A stretch of DNA of 64,000 nt from Bacteroidales bacterium (GCA_024636955.1 JAGXGB010000081.1:1-64000), one strand, 5' to 3'. Positions 8,294 through 16,802 are shown, counted from the stretch's first letter. The notes: generated by a model not told the origin, from the sequence alone. A program made the numbers and translations.

Positions 8294-8926
8294 TTAGTCC
8301 TTATCCTTGAAATTATCAAGGTAATTATCCAGGTTTATTTGAATGGTTTCTTTTACTTGATCCCAATCCCAATCTAAGAGCATTACCGGCATAGGCTCAA
8401 TATCAGCATCAGCGAAGTACCCGAGGCTTTTCAGAACAAGAAACTCAGCTCCATCAGGATATTTCTGTGAATAAAATTCCAACATCTGTTTTAATGAAAA
8501 CTCCTGAAGCAGAAATGCAAGGTCAATAAAATCCTTTTTAGTGCCGCGCCCAGTAATAGCTGCCAATTTCATTGCAGCAATATCCTGCTTACTTGCAAGT
8601 TTGATTCCATCTACAATTAGTGCATACTGAAGCCAATCGTAATTATATCTTACAATATCCGTTTTTACTCCATTGATGAGGTAAACAAAGATATTTTTAG
8701 ACTTTTGGATCAACTTTACCTCGCCAAGTGACCTGATTTCTTCTGCAACTTCCAATTCATCAGCATCTAACTGTCCGAAAAAGTCAAGATCAATAGACTT
8801 TCGATGACCAGCTTGAAGCGCTAATGAAGTACCTCCAACAAGCCGAAGTTCTTTAAATATAGGTAACTTCTGAACCTGTTTCAGAAGTTCCAGTGTGGGG
8901 GTGTTGATTGTTTCGAAGTGTAGCAT
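8294..8926 (-). CDS. nucleotidyltransferase, AbiEii/AbiGii toxin family
   Basis: 210 residues. The nucleotidyltransferase core is visible as LVGGTSLAL (residues 29-37) followed by SIDLDFF with the two catalytic acidic residues D46 and D48, and a later KLASKQDIAAMKLAAITGRG ... KDFIDLAFLL segment typical of AbiEii/COG1848-like proteins. Family members act as toxins of type IV-like toxin-antitoxin or abortive-infection systems by transferring nucleotides to target RNA. Target specificity cannot be read here. The start overlaps the end of the upstream DUF6922-like gene by 46 bases, so the two are translationally coupled. The 3' side carries the GGCTAAA repeat. Confidence 0.85.
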   Translation of the reverse strand: MLHFETINTPTLELLKQVQKLPIFKELRLVGGTSLALQAGHRKSIDLDFFGQLDADELEVAEEIRSLGEVKLIQKSKNIFVYLINGVKTDIVRYNYDWLQYALIVDGIKLASKQDIAAMKLAAITGRGTKKDFIDLAFLLQEFSLKQMLEFYSQKYPDGAEFLVLKSLGYFADADIEPMPVMLLDWDWDQVKETIQINLDNYLDNFKDKD

Positions 8927-9186
8927 CTAAACTCTTCCAAAGGTATTTTTGTAACTAAAGATAGGAAAGCACAACTTCTGGCATCAAGGTCCTTTATATT
9001 TTTTGCAACTCTACCAATCTCCGCAAGGCCGATGTGCTTGTGTATAACCCGCCAATCAGAAATAGTGCCATAGCCCATTACCCTGCCAACAATAAATTGC
9101 TTATGCAATTCAGGATCAACGTCTTTAATATCCACATCCCAAAACAGGTGAGGAGATAAAAGAGTCAGGAAACTTTCTTGTGCCAT
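8881..9186 (-). CDS. DUF6922-like protein, probable partner/antitoxin of the AbiEii-family toxin
   Basis: 101 residues from the ATG at 9186 (MAQESFLTLLSPHLFWDVD...). The LSPHLFWD(V)D...HKxFIVxRVxxxGxxxDW pattern fits the short DUF6922 family, which in Bacteroidota commonly sits directly before an AbiEii nucleotidyltransferase (family recall, not tested). It overlaps the toxin gene by 46 bases. A longer in-frame start at 9276 would add 30 residues encoded entirely by the 9-bp repeat (MNTLNPLNSLNTLNPLNS...). I prefer 9186 because a -7 box lies just upstream of it. Confidence 0.75.
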   Translation of the reverse strand: MAQESFLTLLSPHLFWDVDIKDVDPELHKQFIVGRVMGYGTISDWRVIHKHIGLAEIGRVAKNIKDLDARSCAFLSLVTKIPLEEFRCYTSKQSTPPHWNF

Positions 9187-9190
9187 AAAA

Positions 9191-9198
9191 CAAAGATA
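9191..9198 (-). promoter_or_regulatory. -7 promoter box before the DUF6922-like gene
   Basis: The reverse strand reads TATCTTTG, 4 bases before the ATG at 9186, again implying a nearly leaderless transcript like the one proposed for the agmatinase gene. This argues against the longer start at 9276, which lies upstream of the box. Confidence 0.45.
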
Positions 9199-9199
9199 A

Positions 9200-9304
9200 G
9201 GAAAAATGCCTTCGCGTTCAAAAGAGTTCAAGGGGTTTAAGGTGTTCAAAGAGTTCAATGGGTTCAAGGTGTTCAAGGTGGTTGGCAGGTTGGACTGGTG
9301 GGAC
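9200..9304. repeat. 9-bp repeat array (TTGAACNCC on the reverse strand, then GGACTGGTG)
   Basis: On the reverse strand the spacer reads as 9-base units TTGAACACC, TTGAACCCA, TTGAACTCT, TTGAACACC, TTAAACCCC, TTGAACTCT, ending TTTTGAACGCGAAGGC. The same tail, TTTTGAACGCGAAG, ends the array at 22822-22905. Positions 9265-9302 hold GGTTGGACT/GGTGGGACT units. It fills the gap between the stop of the transglutaminase-like gene and the start of the DUF6922-like gene. Confidence 0.85.
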
Positions 9305-9305
9305 T

Positions 9306-10409
9306 TTAACGCCTTAGCCTCTTAACGTGCGCTTCGGCTTCAGCCAGTGACTGTTGAAGGTCTTTGATCTGCCGGGCGATCTTTGGTTCGGGGTTCATGA
9401 TCTTGGCGGTGAGGTATCTTGATTCCTTGAGTTTGCGTCCGGCATCATCTAAAAGCCTTAACAGTCCTGGACCAGGTTTCGCATTGGCGGGAAGCCTGTT
9501 TCTTTGATTGATGTATTCGTTCAAACTGTAAATTCCATCGTTATAGGAAACTATGGCCGTATTGTATATGTTGATGGTGCTTTTTTGGTTCTCATGCCTG
9601 ATTTCAGTTTGTATGAACTTAAGCCTGTTGGCGACCATGGTATTGGCGATGCCGTTCTTTTCAATACGATAAACTGTTGCGGCCATACGCTCAAGCTGGT
9701 ATTGCTTATCCCACAACTGCAATGTATCAGCATAACTGAAGCTTTGTTTTGCGGTGCTCTGCTGTGTGAGGCCGCTGTAGAACTCCCGGCTTGTGTATGG
9801 ATAGTCGAGAAACTGCCAGAGGTAATCGAATGGCATGTGCGACAGTATAGCCACTGAAGGCCGCATCATGAAGTGGTCGTAGGTAATTTTCTTATGGAAT
9901 TTGCCGGCATCCACAAAGCCGGCGCCCCAGGTTGCATCAAACAGGTACCATTGGTTATTGATCTGTGCGGCATTCCAGGCATGTGGAAGAGTTGCAATTC
10001 TGCCGTTTTGCTTGGTATAACCGGATATTACGTATGAGCGGAGTCCGGTTTTGCGACTTAACTCATCAAACAGGGCAGCGTAGTTTTCACAGATGCCCTT
10101 GCGTGTGCGTAACGGTTTCAATACCATTTCCTCCTTGCGCTCATAACTGACCGCAGTATTCATACTTTCAACATCGTACCTGATATTAGAGGCAATCCAT
10201 GTATATATGGCCCTTACTTTATCGCCATCATTTTTAAAGTTGGCATTGATAAACCCGGCTATACCGGATGTGGTAGTGGAAAGAGAATCAGGGATTCGCA
10301 TTATTTTACGATCAACAGCAGCAAAGTCGGTGGCAGCAGGCCGCTGGGCATTGAGCGCAAACGATGAAATGAGTAAAAGTAGTAAGGTTAGTATGGTGGC
10401 AGGTTTCAT
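9306..10409 (-). CDS. secreted transglutaminase-like (papain-fold) protein
   Basis: 367 residues. Signal peptide MKPATILTLLLLLISSFALNAQ. A transglutaminase-like core spans about residues 55-165: KVRAIYTWIASNIRYD, then the catalytic triad Cys107 (RKGICENYA), His143 (PHAWNAA) and Asp158 (LFDATWG). Proteins of this kind (Transglut_core/CYK3-like) are usually periplasmic peptidases or cross-linking enzymes of unknown substrate. The C-terminal 150 residues are helical and end in a charged coiled-coil-like stretch (QIKDLQQSLAEAEAHVKRLRR). A second copy of only this C-terminus survives at 7603-7710. Confidence 0.85.
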   Translation of the reverse strand: MKPATILTLLLLLISSFALNAQRPAATDFAAVDRKIMRIPDSLSTTTSGIAGFINANFKNDGDKVRAIYTWIASNIRYDVESMNTAVSYERKEEMVLKPLRTRKGICENYAALFDELSRKTGLRSYVISGYTKQNGRIATLPHAWNAAQINNQWYLFDATWGAGFVDAGKFHKKITYDHFMMRPSVAILSHMPFDYLWQFLDYPYTSREFYSGLTQQSTAKQSFSYADTLQLWDKQYQLERMAATVYRIEKNGIANTMVANRLKFIQTEIRHENQKSTINIYNTAIVSYNDGIYSLNEYINQRNRLPANAKPGPGLLRLLDDAGRKLKESRYLTAKIMNPEPKIARQIKDLQQSLAEAEAHVKRLRR

Positions 10410-10753
10410 GAGTTATAAACGAATAAGGTTCAACCAGATCTGTAGTATAAACGAATAAGTATCGTTGAAATTACAGGATGCAGTTAATTATTTTCATATA
10501 GCCGGGCACTATAGCTATGAAACTGAAAGGCCCGGATAATTGTTTCATTTACACAAGAAAAAATTGTGCCAGAAAAAGTGGTTAGAGAACTGGTTGGACC
10601 TGTGGGACTGGTGATCCATCTATGCCCTAAGCCCTATGCCCTATGCTTCTTAAGAACTCAGGACCCAGAACCTTAAACGCTAAACCCTAAACGCATAGAT
10701 TCAGAGAGGAAATAGGATAAATATTGTTAATTTTATATCCAAATCATAGCAAC
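10410..10753. repeat. 344-base spacer containing 9-bp and 7-bp repeats
   Basis: Between two divergent genes. Positions 10580-10616 hold 9-base units (GTTGGACCT, GTGGGACTG). From 10625 to 10696 the sequence parses into heptamers: CCCTAAG, CCCTATG, CCCTATG, then AACTCAG, GACCCAG, AACCTTA, AACGCTA, AACCCTA, AACGCAT. The remaining bases show no ORF or structured RNA that I recognise. Confidence 0.75.
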
Positions 10754-11287
10754 ATGAAATACCTGTACATTTCAATTTTGATTATTGCCAGTAGCACGGT
10801 ATCTGCACAGTCGAACCGTGAGTTTATTAACAATTTCAGCAAGAATGAGGCTAACATTGTTTATTGGCAACTGGTAAGAGATACTGAGCTTACGAGAAAT
10901 GAACTGCTTGATGCTATTATTGAATCTGGGTATTTTACAAACATAGATGTTACCGGTGAAAAGGTAGTCTGTGAGTTAAGGCCTTACAGATTGAATTACG
11001 AGCAATATTCCAAATCGGGGTTAGACCTTGCTCCAGCATATCTGACACAAAACCTGATTGCAGGAACAGTGATCATTGAACTTAGCAATAACAGGTATAG
11101 GACAACCGTTAAGAATATCAGGTTTATTGACAACACATTGGCAGGTCTTGGCATTGTTACCCCCATAGAATATTGGGTGCTTAACCGTGCACAGGATATG
11201 AAGTTTTCACTTTTCAAAAATGGCAGCGAATTGTTAGATAAAGATTTTAGGGTAAAGACTGCGTTTAAGAGAACGGAGGAATTTTAG
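10754..11287 (+). CDS. secreted protein of unknown function
   Basis: 177 residues from the ATG at 10754. A TTG 30 bases upstream is in frame but would put polar residues before the signal peptide. MKYLYISILIIASSTVSAQ is a typical signal peptide cut after Ala-Gln. The mature domain alternates short strands (NIDVTGEKVVCELRPYRLNY, AGTVIIELSNNRYRTTVKNIRFIDN), suggesting a small beta-rich fold similar in style to DUF4468-type periplasmic proteins, but I cannot assign it. Heptamer repeats begin within 15 bases of its stop. Confidence 0.6.
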   Translation: MKYLYISILIIASSTVSAQSNREFINNFSKNEANIVYWQLVRDTELTRNELLDAIIESGYFTNIDVTGEKVVCELRPYRLNYEQYSKSGLDLAPAYLTQNLIAGTVIIELSNNRYRTTVKNIRFIDNTLAGLGIVTPIEYWVLNRAQDMKFSLFKNGSELLDKDFRVKTAFKRTEEF

Positions 11288-11689
11288 GGGTGCTAAAGAA
11301 CAAGGCTAAAGGCTAAAGGCTAAGGGCTAAAGTATAAAGTATGGTTTGTTTTAAACCTATGTTTTTTCTCAAAACTCAAAACTCAAAACTCAGAACTCAG
11401 AACTCAGAACTCAGAACAAAAAACTTTCTGTAACGCTAAACGCTAAACAGTTTTGAACAGTTAGACGATAGCCTATTTACGAAATCCGTAAACATGTCCC
11501 ATAAACGTAACATTTATTCCCGTAAAGGTACATTATGTCACTGTTTTAGGTGATTCTGCTTCTGTGGTAAAATATATTTATCTGGAAAATAGTTGATATT
11601 CTTTACGTTGATACCTCTTAATTGTCTTGATTGCCTAATTGTGTAAAAATGGTACGAATATTGTATAATAAATTGCAAAACGTAACATC
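11288..11689. repeat. 402-base spacer with three heptamer arrays and a possible TetR operator
   Basis: Positions 11301-11335 hold GGCTAAA units. Positions 11368-11416 hold seven exact 7-base units, three CTCAAAA then four CTCAGAA. Positions 11433-11449 hold CGCTAAA units. All follow the stop of the 10754-11287 gene in sense orientation. Downstream of 11460 the DNA is unique and AT-rich and contains the inverted repeat at 11476 and two copies of AAACGTAACAT (near 11504 and 11677). Confidence 0.85.
11476..11492. promoter_or_regulatory. inverted repeat, candidate operator for the TetR-family regulator
   Basis: TTTACG (11476-11481) and CGTAAA (11487-11492) form a perfect 6-bp inverted repeat with a 5-base spacer, about 200 bases before the regulator gene. 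Related CGTAA half-sites occur at about 11506, 11530 and just before the ATG at 11690. TetR regulators usually bind such palindromes next to their own gene. That this is the operator is inference. Confidence 0.4.
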
Positions 11690-12313
11690 ATGGCTGATTC
11701 ATCTGAAAAACATGTGGAAAAGAAACCAAGACATGGTGAGCGTTGGAATAACCTGATGCACACAGCGAAAGAGCTTTTTTGGAAGTATGGTTTCAAGAGG
11801 GTGTCGATTGAGGAGATATGTGAGAAATCTGGAGTGAGTAAGATGACGTTTTACCGCCATTTTGCTAATAAAACGGAGATAGCGAAGGCTGTGTTTGATG
11901 AGGAGGTGCAGCATGGGGTTAATGCTTTCAGGAATATAATACATACGACGAAATTCACGACTGATCAAAAAATGAAGATGATCATCTCATTGAAAATGAA
12001 TGGTTCATACGATATAAGTAAAGAGTTTTTGCAGGATTTTTACAGTAATCCCGAATTGGGACTAAAGGAGTATATTGAAGAAAGGACCCGTGCAGTATGG
12101 GGAGAAATGCTGGAGGATTTCAGGAAAGCTCAGCGTAAAGGTGTGTTCCGCAAGGACTTTAAGCCGGAGTTATTCTTCCATCTTTCACAGAAAATGGCCG
12201 ACCTTATTAATGATAAGAGTATGCTAGAGTTGTATGAAAGTCCACAGGCGCTTATGGTGGAGTTGACTAATATGATGCTGTATGGAATAGTTGAAAGAGG
12301 TGAGGAAAAATGA
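11690..12313 (+). CDS. TetR/AcrR-family transcriptional regulator
   Basis: 207 residues. The N-terminal domain has the TetR helix-turn-helix, AKELFWKYGFKRVSIEEICEK then SGVSKMTFYRHFANKTEIAKAVF (about residues 26-70). The C-terminal ligand domain is not assignable. The stop overlaps the ATG of the next gene (ATGA at 12310-12313), so the regulator is the first gene of the outer-membrane/ABC locus that follows and probably controls it. Charged N-terminus, no membrane segment. Confidence 0.9.
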   Translation: MADSSEKHVEKKPRHGERWNNLMHTAKELFWKYGFKRVSIEEICEKSGVSKMTFYRHFANKTEIAKAVFDEEVQHGVNAFRNIIHTTKFTTDQKMKMIISLKMNGSYDISKEFLQDFYSNPELGLKEYIEERTRAVWGEMLEDFRKAQRKGVFRKDFKPELFFHLSQKMADLINDKSMLELYESPQALMVELTNMMLYGIVERGEEK

Positions 12314-13482
12314 AAACTGCGATTCTTGTTTTAATTTGCACGATTGCTATAATGTTGCCAGGTACTGCGCAAACAGTCATATTTTACCCCTATGATACGG
12401 TTAAATTTAGCGGGCAGGCATCAGCCTGGGCATTGTGGAACTCAGAACTTGATGACCAGTTTTTCGCTGGTGGAAGGTATCTGCCGCAAATTAACTATGG
12501 TCTTGTATATCCGGGAAACCGGCTTTTAGATTTTGAAATTGCAATGAACATGAATGGAATGGCCTCCTTTAACACACCTAATGGCACAGAAACTGATGCA
12601 TACCTAAAGTTGTACAGGGGCTGGGTGCGTTATTCCAATGAGCAATATGAGTTAAGATTAGGACTTCAGAAGATCAATTTTGGTTCAGCATCAATGCTTA
12701 GGCCGCTGATGTGGTTTGACAGACTTGATCCCCGTGATCCATTGCAACTAACCGAAGGTGTGTGGGGATTACTTGCCCGATACTATTTCCTTAACAATGT
12801 GAATGTTTGGGGTTGGGTATTGCGGGGTAATGAAACCCCTTCAGTTTGGGAGGTGGTTAATACTCATAGCCGGTTGCCGGAATATGGGGGTCGCCTGCAG
12901 GTGCCGGTTAAACGGGGTGAAATAGCACTTTCATACAATCACCGGGCTGCCGATGCCCGTGAGTTGGGTAAGTTGTTGCAGCATGCAGAGTGGAAAACCT
13001 TCGACAGGATACCTGAAGACCGGTTTGGACTTGATGGGAAATGGGATTTGGAGGTGGGCTTGTGGTTTGAAGCTACCTGGACCCATAAGATGAAGGACAT
13101 GGGATTGCTCACTAACCAGGCACTGCTGAACTTAGGTGTTGATTACACCTTCCCATTGGGAAACGGCCTGAACGTTATCGCTGAGCAGTTGGTGATAGCG
13201 CGCGACAATAAGCCGTTTGAATTGATCAATCCGCTTTACTTTACAGGCATGTCAGTGAGCTATCCTATAGGGATGTTCGATAACCTGAACGCCATCGTTT
13301 ATTATGACTGGTTTAGCGGATCGACCTACAACTTTCTTAGCTGGAAAAAGCAGTTTAACAGGATTTCGCTGCATAGTATGGTGTTCCTAAATCCGGAAAC
13401 CAACAGACTGCCCATGGCGAATGATCAGTATAACCTGATGGGTGGTAAGGGAATACAATTTATGATAGTGTATAATCATTAG
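12310..13482 (+). CDS. outer-membrane beta-barrel protein of a Lol-like ABC locus
   Basis: 390 residues with signal peptide MKTAILVLICTIAIMLPGTAQT. The mature part is rich in alternating aromatic strands (YELRLGLQKINFG, LEVGLWFEATWTHKM, GVDYTFPLGNGLNVIAEQLVIA) and ends in an amphipathic strand, FMIVYNH, as expected for an outer-membrane barrel of about 16 strands. It overlaps the TetR gene by 4 bases and precedes ABC transporter genes by 86 bases. A role as the outer-membrane end of an envelope transport pathway is inferred from context only. Confidence 0.7.
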   Translation: MKTAILVLICTIAIMLPGTAQTVIFYPYDTVKFSGQASAWALWNSELDDQFFAGGRYLPQINYGLVYPGNRLLDFEIAMNMNGMASFNTPNGTETDAYLKLYRGWVRYSNEQYELRLGLQKINFGSASMLRPLMWFDRLDPRDPLQLTEGVWGLLARYYFLNNVNVWGWVLRGNETPSVWEVVNTHSRLPEYGGRLQVPVKRGEIALSYNHRAADARELGKLLQHAEWKTFDRIPEDRFGLDGKWDLEVGLWFEATWTHKMKDMGLLTNQALLNLGVDYTFPLGNGLNVIAEQLVIARDNKPFELINPLYFTGMSVSYPIGMFDNLNAIVYYDWFSGSTYNFLSWKKQFNRISLHSMVFLNPETNRLPMANDQYNLMGGKGIQFMIVYNH

Positions 13483-13568
13483 TGCAGGCGTTACATTAGC
13501 ATATAGTGTCATTAACACAGTGAGCAGAATCAGTATTACAGGGTGTATAATTACTAACAAAAAGTACG

Positions 13569-14282
13569 ATGGAACAGAAGTCAATAATATCGATCACCAA
13601 TCTCACTAAAGAATTTCCGGTAGGTAAAGGACACTTCACGGCACTCGACAAGGTGAACATAGAATTCGGGGTAGGGGAGTTTGCCGGACTGGTTGGTCCC
13701 AGCGGATCGGGTAAAACTACTTTGCTTAATATCATTGGGTCCCTTGATACACCCACAACCGGTGATGCCATTGTTATGGGACAGTCGATCAGTAAATTAT
13801 CGCATAAGCAGTCGGCATTATTACGCAACCATCATATAGGATTTATCTTCCAGACTTTCAACCTGTTGCCAGTGTACACGGTATATGAGAATGTTGAATT
13901 TGCCCTGCTGTTGCAGAATATGTCGTCAGGCGAACGCCATAAAGCCGTGATGGAAGCGCTTGAGTGGGTTGGCCTTACTGATAAGGAAAAGTCGAAACCA
14001 TCCATGTTGTCGGGGGGTGAAAGTCAGCGTGTTGCAATAGCACGGGCTATGGTAAAGAAACCACAGATAGTGCTTGCCGATGAACCTACTGCCAATCTTG
14101 ATTCGAAGAACTCACACCATATTCTCCAGACGATGAAAAAGCTGAACGAGGAGTTGAAGGTGACGTTCATATTTGCCACCCACGACGAGAAGGTGATGAT
14201 GTACCTTAACAGGGTAGTGAACCTCGCCGATGGGCGCATAGTAAGCGATGAACGTGTAATGAATCATGTAAAAGCACAATAA
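13569..14282 (+). CDS. ABC transporter ATP-binding protein, LolD/MacB type
   Basis: 237 residues with all ABC ATPase motifs: Walker A GPSGSGKTT (43-51), Q-loop Q95, signature LSGGES (147-152), Walker B IVLADEP (167-173) and switch His205 (FATHDEKV). The short spacing and FNLLPVYTVYENVEFALLL segment place it in the LolD/MacB/FtsE branch that pairs with FtsX-type permeases, two of which follow directly (1-base gap). It energises extraction or extrusion of a substrate from the outer leaflet of the inner membrane. Confidence 0.95.
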   Translation: MEQKSIISITNLTKEFPVGKGHFTALDKVNIEFGVGEFAGLVGPSGSGKTTLLNIIGSLDTPTTGDAIVMGQSISKLSHKQSALLRNHHIGFIFQTFNLLPVYTVYENVEFALLLQNMSSGERHKAVMEALEWVGLTDKEKSKPSMLSGGESQRVAIARAMVKKPQIVLADEPTANLDSKNSHHILQTMKKLNEELKVTFIFATHDEKVMMYLNRVVNLADGRIVSDERVMNHVKAQ

Positions 14283-14283
14283 G

Positions 14284-15510
14284 ATGATAGCGTTGAAATT
14301 GGCTTTCAGGAACCTGTTGGGCGCAGGACTGCGTACCTGGCTCAATGTAACGGTGCTCTCGTTTGCCTTCGTTGTGATCATTTTCTACAATGGAATGCTC
14401 AACGGATGGGACAGACAAGGCAAGCGTGATACGCAGGCGTGGGAAGTGGGGCAGGGACAACTTTGGCATCCTACTTACGATAAGTATGATGTGTTCTCCA
14501 TTCAGGATGCCCATGGTTTGATGGAAACTCGCGAAAAGCAGTTAGCGGTGGAAGGTAAACTCACACCCATTTTAATTGCACAGGGAACTGCCTATCCCGA
14601 AGGTCGCATGCAGGGTGTGCTGCTTAAAGGTATTGACCCGGAACAGAAGATTCTAAAGATTCCTTCACATCTGCTTAAGCAAACAGCTACTGCGGCTGAT
14701 GATGCTACTGCGACTGATGGTGCTACTGAGGTTGATGTGCATTATGCAATTGATGTGCACCATGCGATAATAGGTAAAAGAATGGCTAAATCGCTAAAAG
14801 TAGGTGAAGGTGATCAGATGCTGATAAGGTGGCGCGATAAGAATGGCACTTTTGATGCACTTGAAGTTAAGATAGTGGCTGTTTTCAAGAGCGATGTGCC
14901 TTCAATTGACAACGGTCAGATGTACCTGAGCCTGCAAACTCTGCAACAGATGATGGACATGCCTGGTGAGGCAACCATACTGGTTTCAGGTACTGAAGAG
15001 ATCAACGGAAACTTAGGCAACTGGGTATTTAAGGATCTGGACTTCCTGTTTACAGAGCTTGACGAGATTATTCTGTCGAAAAGGGCAGGCTCGATGATCA
15101 TGCAAAGCACGTTACTGCTGATTGCCCTACTGGCGATATTCGACACGCAGATATTGTCGATATTCAGAAGGCAGAAAGAAATAGGCACATACATAGCCCT
15201 GGGAATGACCCGTGCTCAGGTAGTAGGTATATTCACGGTTGAAGGAGGTGCCCACAGTATTCTTGCAGCTCTGGTGGGGGCAGTATATGGCATACCGCTA
15301 TTCATGTGGCTTGCTGCAAAAGGAATCACATTTGGGGTTGACGATATGGGTATTACCATGGCAGAAACCATTTTTCCATATTACAGTCTGGGCTTAATTG
15401 CGTTCACAACTTTATTTGTAATAGCAGCAGCCACAATCGTAAGTTATATTCCGGCAAGGCGAATATCGAAAATGAATCCCACTGATGCGTTGAGGGGGAA
15501 GGTGAATTAA
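14284..15510 (+). CDS. FtsX/LolE-type ABC transporter permease
   Basis: 408 residues. One N-terminal membrane segment (about residues 15-38) precedes a large periplasmic domain of MacB-PCD type, followed by three C-terminal segments (about 275-295, 315-340, 365-390) and a cytoplasmic PARRISKMNPTDALRG tail typical of this family. In the periplasmic domain, residues about 135-160 are a low-complexity stretch built from short repeats (TATAADDATATDGATEVDVH, then YAIDVHHAI) that looks like a local tandem expansion. It lies 1 base after the ATPase gene. Confidence 0.9.
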   Translation: MIALKLAFRNLLGAGLRTWLNVTVLSFAFVVIIFYNGMLNGWDRQGKRDTQAWEVGQGQLWHPTYDKYDVFSIQDAHGLMETREKQLAVEGKLTPILIAQGTAYPEGRMQGVLLKGIDPEQKILKIPSHLLKQTATAADDATATDGATEVDVHYAIDVHHAIIGKRMAKSLKVGEGDQMLIRWRDKNGTFDALEVKIVAVFKSDVPSIDNGQMYLSLQTLQQMMDMPGEATILVSGTEEINGNLGNWVFKDLDFLFTELDEIILSKRAGSMIMQSTLLLIALLAIFDTQILSIFRRQKEIGTYIALGMTRAQVVGIFTVEGGAHSILAALVGAVYGIPLFMWLAAKGITFGVDDMGITMAETIFPYYSLGLIAFTTLFVIAAATIVSYIPARRISKMNPTDALRGKVN

Positions 15511-15522
15511 AAACTAACGACC

Positions 15523-16794
15523 ATGTTTAAATTTATATTGAAAGGATTATTGCGGGATAAGAGGAGGAGCCTGCTCCCGGTAATAGTGGTATCGATAGGG
15601 GTGTTCCTAACGGTATTCATGAGTGGGTGGCTCACAGGAGTGTTCAAGGACATGATTGATGTGAATGCCAATTTCACAACCGGTCATGTGAAGATTATGA
15701 CCCGCTCCTATGCTGAGAATGAAAACCAAATACCCAATGACCTTGCATTAACGGGGGTAGATAGTTTAATGAGTGAGCTTAACAGTCGATACCCTGAGAT
15801 GGAGTGGGTTGCCAGGATACACTTTGGTGGATTAATTGACATTCCGGATGAGCAGGGAGAAACAAGGGCGCAGGGTCAGGCGGTTGGAATGGGTATTGAC
15901 CTTTTTGATAATAGCCTGGAAGCTGAGCGTATGAATATCCCTTCATCAGTAGTTAAGGGAAGGATTCCGTCCATAAGTGGTGAAGCCCTTATAAGTGACG
16001 ATTTTGCTGAGAAGTTTAATGTGGCAGTGGGCGATGAAATGACCTTGTTCGGGTCAACCATGAATGGAGCCATGATGTTTCAGACATATACCATTTCGGG
16101 TACTGTAAGGTTTGGAGCTGCTATGCTCGACAGGGGCGCAGTTATTGTTGACATAGAGGATGCCCGCGAGGCTATGGACATGCAGGATGCAGCTGGTGAA
16201 ATACTTGGATATTCGAAGGAAGGGTTGTACGATGACGAGCAGGTGTCAGTAATAAAAGAATCGTTTAATAGTGCCTTCACCAATCCTGATGACGAATTTT
16301 CACCTGTGATGCTCAGGCTCAGGGATCAGCAAGGGTTGGATGAATATCTGGCATTGTCAGAAAGTATAAGTTTTATGATGATGCTTATATTCGTGCTGGC
16401 GATGTCGATTGTACTATGGAATACAGGATTGCTGGGAGGACTCAGGCGATATACAGAGTATGGCATAAGGCTTGCACTGGGTGAGGAGAAATCGCAGATC
16501 TACAAGACCATGTTGTACGAGGCCCTGCTTATTGGCCTCATTGGCTCGGTTATTGGAACTGCACTTGGATTGTCAGCTGCCTGGTATTTGCAGACCTATG
16601 GCCTTGATTTTGGTGATATGATGGCCAATTCCACCATGATGATGCCACAGGTTTTCAGGGCATACATCTCGCCAAGGTTATTCTATATAGGTTTCATACC
16701 CGGTACCTTCGCAATGGTGTTGGGCACCGCATTGGCCGGGTTTGCCATATACAAACGCAAAACGGCAAAATTATTTAAGGAATTGGAGGTTTGA
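15523..16794 (+). CDS. FtsX/LolE-type ABC transporter permease (second subunit)
   Basis: 423 residues with the same layout as the preceding gene: an N-terminal membrane segment (RRSLLPVIVVSIGVFLTVFM), a periplasmic domain and three C-terminal membrane segments (around SFMMMLIFVLAMSIVLW, LLIGLIGSVIGTALGL and FIPGTFAMVLGTALAGFAIY). Two different permeases plus one ATPase matches the LolCDE architecture (two of D, one each of C and E), although sequence alone does not show that lipoproteins are the substrate. The 3' spacer carries heptamer repeats and a palindrome. Confidence 0.9.
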   Translation: MFKFILKGLLRDKRRSLLPVIVVSIGVFLTVFMSGWLTGVFKDMIDVNANFTTGHVKIMTRSYAENENQIPNDLALTGVDSLMSELNSRYPEMEWVARIHFGGLIDIPDEQGETRAQGQAVGMGIDLFDNSLEAERMNIPSSVVKGRIPSISGEALISDDFAEKFNVAVGDEMTLFGSTMNGAMMFQTYTISGTVRFGAAMLDRGAVIVDIEDAREAMDMQDAAGEILGYSKEGLYDDEQVSVIKESFNSAFTNPDDEFSPVMLRLRDQQGLDEYLALSESISFMMMLIFVLAMSIVLWNTGLLGGLRRYTEYGIRLALGEEKSQIYKTMLYEALLIGLIGSVIGTALGLSAAWYLQTYGLDFGDMMANSTMMMPQVFRAYISPRLFYIGFIPGTFAMVLGTALAGFAIYKRKTAKLFKELEV

Positions 16795-16802
16795 AGAGAG
16801 GG

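Noticed and set aside
9187-9276. Extended N-terminus of the DUF6922-like protein (MNTLNPLNS...)
   Set aside because: It is translated repeat. The -7 box and family start support the ATG at 9186. Kept as a finding for start choice only.
9504-9857. 117-codon open frame antisense to the transglutaminase-like gene
   Set aside because: It is a shadow of a well-supported gene on the other strand and has no family signature of its own.
13496-13828. Antisense frame over the start of the ABC ATPase
   Set aside because: It overlaps the Walker A-coding region of a clear ATPase gene and has a composition expected from the reverse complement.
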